Shown here in pieces: positions 5,896 to 7,782 of a stretch of DNA of 7,782 nucleotides. Source of the DNA: Oscillospiraceae bacterium (GTDB lineage: Bacteria > Bacillota > Clostridia > UBA1381); assembly GCA_020860985.1 (NCBI GenBank), contig JAJBTG010000168.1, positions 1 to 7,782 of the forward strand. Reading direction: 5' to 3'. Numbering within the stretch: position 1 is the stretch's first letter; every line of letters begins with the position of its first letter. The notes below the pieces were generated by a model that worked only from the letters and a program-made list of their open reading frames with translations, made no database searches and was not told the origin of the DNA. The position numbers were made by a program, and so were the translations under genes.

Positions 5896-6765
5896 ATGTG
5901 GTGTGCAGACAACTGGACTGATTATAAATTAATAGACAGCGCCGATGGAGAGAAGCTTGAATACTGGGGTAAGTATTTGCTTCGGCGTCCCGACCCCCAG
6001 GCGGTATGGAGCGTTAAATCGGAAAAGGAATTATGGAGCAGAACCGACGCATGGTACCACCGTTCCGATTCGGGCGGCGGAAAATGGCAGTTCTTTAATA
6101 AGAAAATGCCCGAGCGTTGGACAATCGGCTACAGAGATTTGACCTTTAATATAAAACCGATGGGCTTTAAGCACACCGGTCTTTTTCCCGAGCAAGCGGT
6201 AAACTGGGATTGGTTTTCGGAGCTTATAAAAAACGCCGGACGGCAAATCCGTGTTTTAAATCTTTTCGCCTATACGGGCGGCGCGACGGCGGCGGCACTT
6301 GCCGCAGGCGCGGAGGTGGTTCATGTTGACGCGTCAAAGGGAATGGTAACATGGGCAAAGGAGAATATTATATCCTCGCATCTCGGCGATAAACCGGTGA
6401 GGTATATTGTAGATGACGTTAAGAAATTTGTTCGGCGCGAGTTTCGCCGCGGGCGGCAGTACGACGCGATTATTATGGATCCCCCCTCATACGGCAGAGG
6501 ACCGTCGGGAGAGGTTTGGAAAATTGAAAACGAGCTTTATCCGCTGATTGAGGACTGTATGAAAATCCTTTCGGATATACCGTTGTTTTTCCTCATAAAC
6601 TCTTATACCACGGGATTGAGCGCGCAGGTACTGATAAATGTTCTTACAATGACGGTGTCGCGGCGCTTCGGAGGAAGAGTAACGGCGGACGAAATCGGAT
6701 TGAGAATGTCCTCAAACGGATTGATTTTACCCTGCGGAATAAGCGGAAGGTGGCAAAATGATTAG
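5896..6765 (+). CDS. Class I SAM-dependent methyltransferase, RlmI/RlmK-like catalytic domain
   Basis: A 289-residue methyltransferase whose core resembles the C-terminal domain of the 23S rRNA cytosine methyltransferases RlmI/RlmK. Seen in order are FKHTGLFPEQ (91-100), SAM motif I LNLFAYTGGA (121-130), the acidic strand end HVDASKGMV (143-151), VDDVKKF (172-178) and the catalytic-type motif DPPSYGRG (195-202). The N-terminal PUA domain of E. coli RlmI (about 396 residues) is absent, so the target, probably an RNA base, is uncertain. The ATG at 5896 has AAAGGAG seven bases upstream. The in-frame TTG at 5836 would need translation through the structured leader and lacks a binding site. The stop overlaps the ecfA1 start by eight bases, so the gene is probably translationally coupled to the transporter ATPase. 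Confidence 0.9.
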   Translation: MWCADNWTDYKLIDSADGEKLEYWGKYLLRRPDPQAVWSVKSEKELWSRTDAWYHRSDSGGGKWQFFNKKMPERWTIGYRDLTFNIKPMGFKHTGLFPEQAVNWDWFSELIKNAGRQIRVLNLFAYTGGATAAALAAGAEVVHVDASKGMVTWAKENIISSHLGDKPVRYIVDDVKKFVRREFRRGRQYDAIIMDPPSYGRGPSGEVWKIENELYPLIEDCMKILSDIPLFFLINSYTTGLSAQVLINVLTMTVSRRFGGRVTADEIGLRMSSNGLILPCGISGRWQND

Positions 6766-7591
6766 GACGGAGCGGCTTACCTTTGCGTACGCGGGGGATG
6801 CTGACATACTGCACGAAATAAATCTCAAAATAGAAAAAGGCTCGTTTACGGCGGTGCTGGGGCGCAACGGTTCGGGCAAGTCCACGCTTGCAAGACTTTT
6901 CAACGCGATTCTGCTCCCGAGCGGCGGCGTGGTTTATGTAAAGGGTATGAATACGCGGGACGAATCGCATATACTTGACATACGCTCCGATGTCGGAATG
7001 GTTTTTCAAAACCCCGATAATCAGATTGTCGCCGCGGTGGTAGAGGATGAGATTGCGTTTGCGCCGGAGAATCTCGGTGTTGAGCCGAGGGAAATACGCC
7101 GCCGAGTAGACGAGTGCTTGAGAACGGTCGGGATGGAGGAATATGCGAAAAGCTCTCCCTCCGATTTATCCGGCGGACAGAAACAAAAAATCGCGGTAGC
7201 GTCGGTTCTGGCAATGGAGCCGGAATGTATAGTTTTGGATGAGCCTACCGCGATGCTCGACCCTAAGGGCAGAGCGGAGATTATGGAAACAATAAAAATG
7301 CTGCGTCGTGAAAAGGGAATAACGATTATTCTCATAACGCATTATATGGACGAGGCTGTTCAGGCGGACAGAACCATAGTTACGGACGGCGGGAAAATTA
7401 TTTTTGACGGCACGCCCAAGGAGGTTTTTAAAAATGTTGAGCGGCTCAAGGAAATCGGACTTGATGTGCCGCAGGCGGCGGAGCTTGCTTATGAGCTGAG
7501 GAAGTCGGGAGTGGATATCCCGCCGGATATTCTTGATGTTGACGAATGTGTCGCCTGCCTTACGGGACTTTTGGGAGGTTTGCATGATTAG
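6758..7591 (+). CDS. ecfA1: Energy-coupling factor transporter ATPase EcfA1
   Basis: One of the two ATPases that power ECF-type vitamin and metal uptake transporters, working on the inner face of the membrane with EcfA2, the transmembrane EcfT and exchangeable substrate-binding S components. The 277 residues contain an A-loop aromatic (Tyr11), Walker [10 protein letters not shown] (35-43), the Q-loop block FQNPDNQIV (83-91) with the ECF-typical [12 protein letters not shown] (96-107), signature LSGGQKQ (137-143), Walker [13 protein letters not shown] (157-168) and the H-loop THYMDEA (His195). Everything needed for ATP hydrolysis is present. The start overlaps the preceding stop as ATGATTAG, and an AAGGTGG precedes it. 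The neighbour ecfA2 begins in the same way, as usual for ecfA1-ecfA2-ecfT operons. The transported substrate cannot be told from the ATPase. Confidence 0.95.
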   Translation: MIRTERLTFAYAGDADILHEINLKIEKGSFTAVLGRNGSGKSTLARLFNAILLPSGGVVYVKGMNTRDESHILDIRSDVGMVFQNPDNQIVAAVVEDEIAFAPENLGVEPREIRRRVDECLRTVGMEEYAKSSPSDLSGGQKQKIAVASVLAMEPECIVLDEPTAMLDPKGRAEIMETIKMLRREKGITIILITHYMDEAVQADRTIVTDGGKIIFDGTPKEVFKNVERLKEIGLDVPQAAELAYELRKSGVDIPPDILDVDECVACLTGLLGGLHD

Positions 7592-7782
7592 GATTGAAAA
7601 TCTGAATTACATATATCAGTCGGGAATGCCGGGCGAACGTCAGGCGCTTTTCAATATAAACCTGACAATTCCCGACGGCTCGCTGACCGCGCTTATAGGT
7701 CATACGGGCAGCGGAAAATCCACGCTCATACAGCATCTGAACGGTTTGATTAAGCCGTCATCGGGCAGTATTTTCCTTAACG
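7584..7782 (+). CDS. ecfA2: Energy-coupling factor transporter ATPase EcfA2, 5' part
   Basis: The partner ATPase of the ECF transporter, cut off by the window edge after 66 codons. It starts at an ATG overlapping the ecfA1 stop by eight bases, with GGGAGG a few bases upstream. Visible features are the EcfA2-typical opening with an insertion before the first strand ([15 protein letters not shown]), where EcfA1 has a shorter loop, and Walker [10 protein letters not shown] followed by [14 protein letters not shown]. The His after the first Gly of Walker A and the QHLNGL helix are common in EcfA2. An ecfT gene is expected just beyond the edge. Confidence 0.93.
   Translation, partial: MIRIENLNYIYQSGMPGERQALFNINLTIPDGSLTALIGHTGSGKSTLIQHLNGLIKPSSGSIFLN

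Noticed and set aside
1..7782. CRISPR array, tRNA or rRNA genes, transposase, phage or toxin-antitoxin genes
   Set aside because: No regularly spaced direct repeats, cloverleaf-like segments or mobile-element proteins were recognised on either strand.

Overview
The window looks like a piece of a low-to-mid GC anaerobic Firmicutes chromosome, probably Clostridia and possibly an uncultured gut lineage. This is inferred from AGGAG-type ribosome binding sites, Gram-positive style -35/-10 promoters, a lysine (L-box) riboswitch, a clostridial-looking ThiC and an ECF-transporter ATPase pair. No ribosomal RNA is present, so the taxonomy is tentative. Both ends cut through genes.

Layout. (1) 1-766, plus strand: the 3' part of thiC (thiamine pyrimidine synthase), which runs convergently into the next operon across a shared hairpin terminator at 777-803. 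(2) 814-4094, minus strand: a lysine/diaminopimelate operon. It has a promoter (4066-4094), a lysine riboswitch (3892-4055), an intrinsic terminator (3839-3872), asd, a palindromic repeat element in the 243-base asd-dapA gap, dapA, and then dapB. Asd makes aspartate semialdehyde, DapA condenses it with pyruvate, and DapB should reduce the product. dapB is broken as written: it carries a one-base frameshift and lacks about 30 residues. (3) 4176-5633, minus strand: an RsmF-type rRNA m5C methyltransferase with its own promoter. (4) 5719-7782, plus strand, divergent from (3): an extended -10 promoter, a structured leader of about 140 bases, an RlmI/RlmK-like SAM methyltransferase, ecfA1 and the start of ecfA2. 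The last three genes overlap at their stop and start codons and are probably co-translated.

Most of the window is recognisable housekeeping content, and I see no clearly new multi-gene system. The points most worth checking are the double lesion in dapB, the nested-palindrome element inside the lysine operon, and the unexplained structured leader ahead of the methyltransferase/ECF operon.
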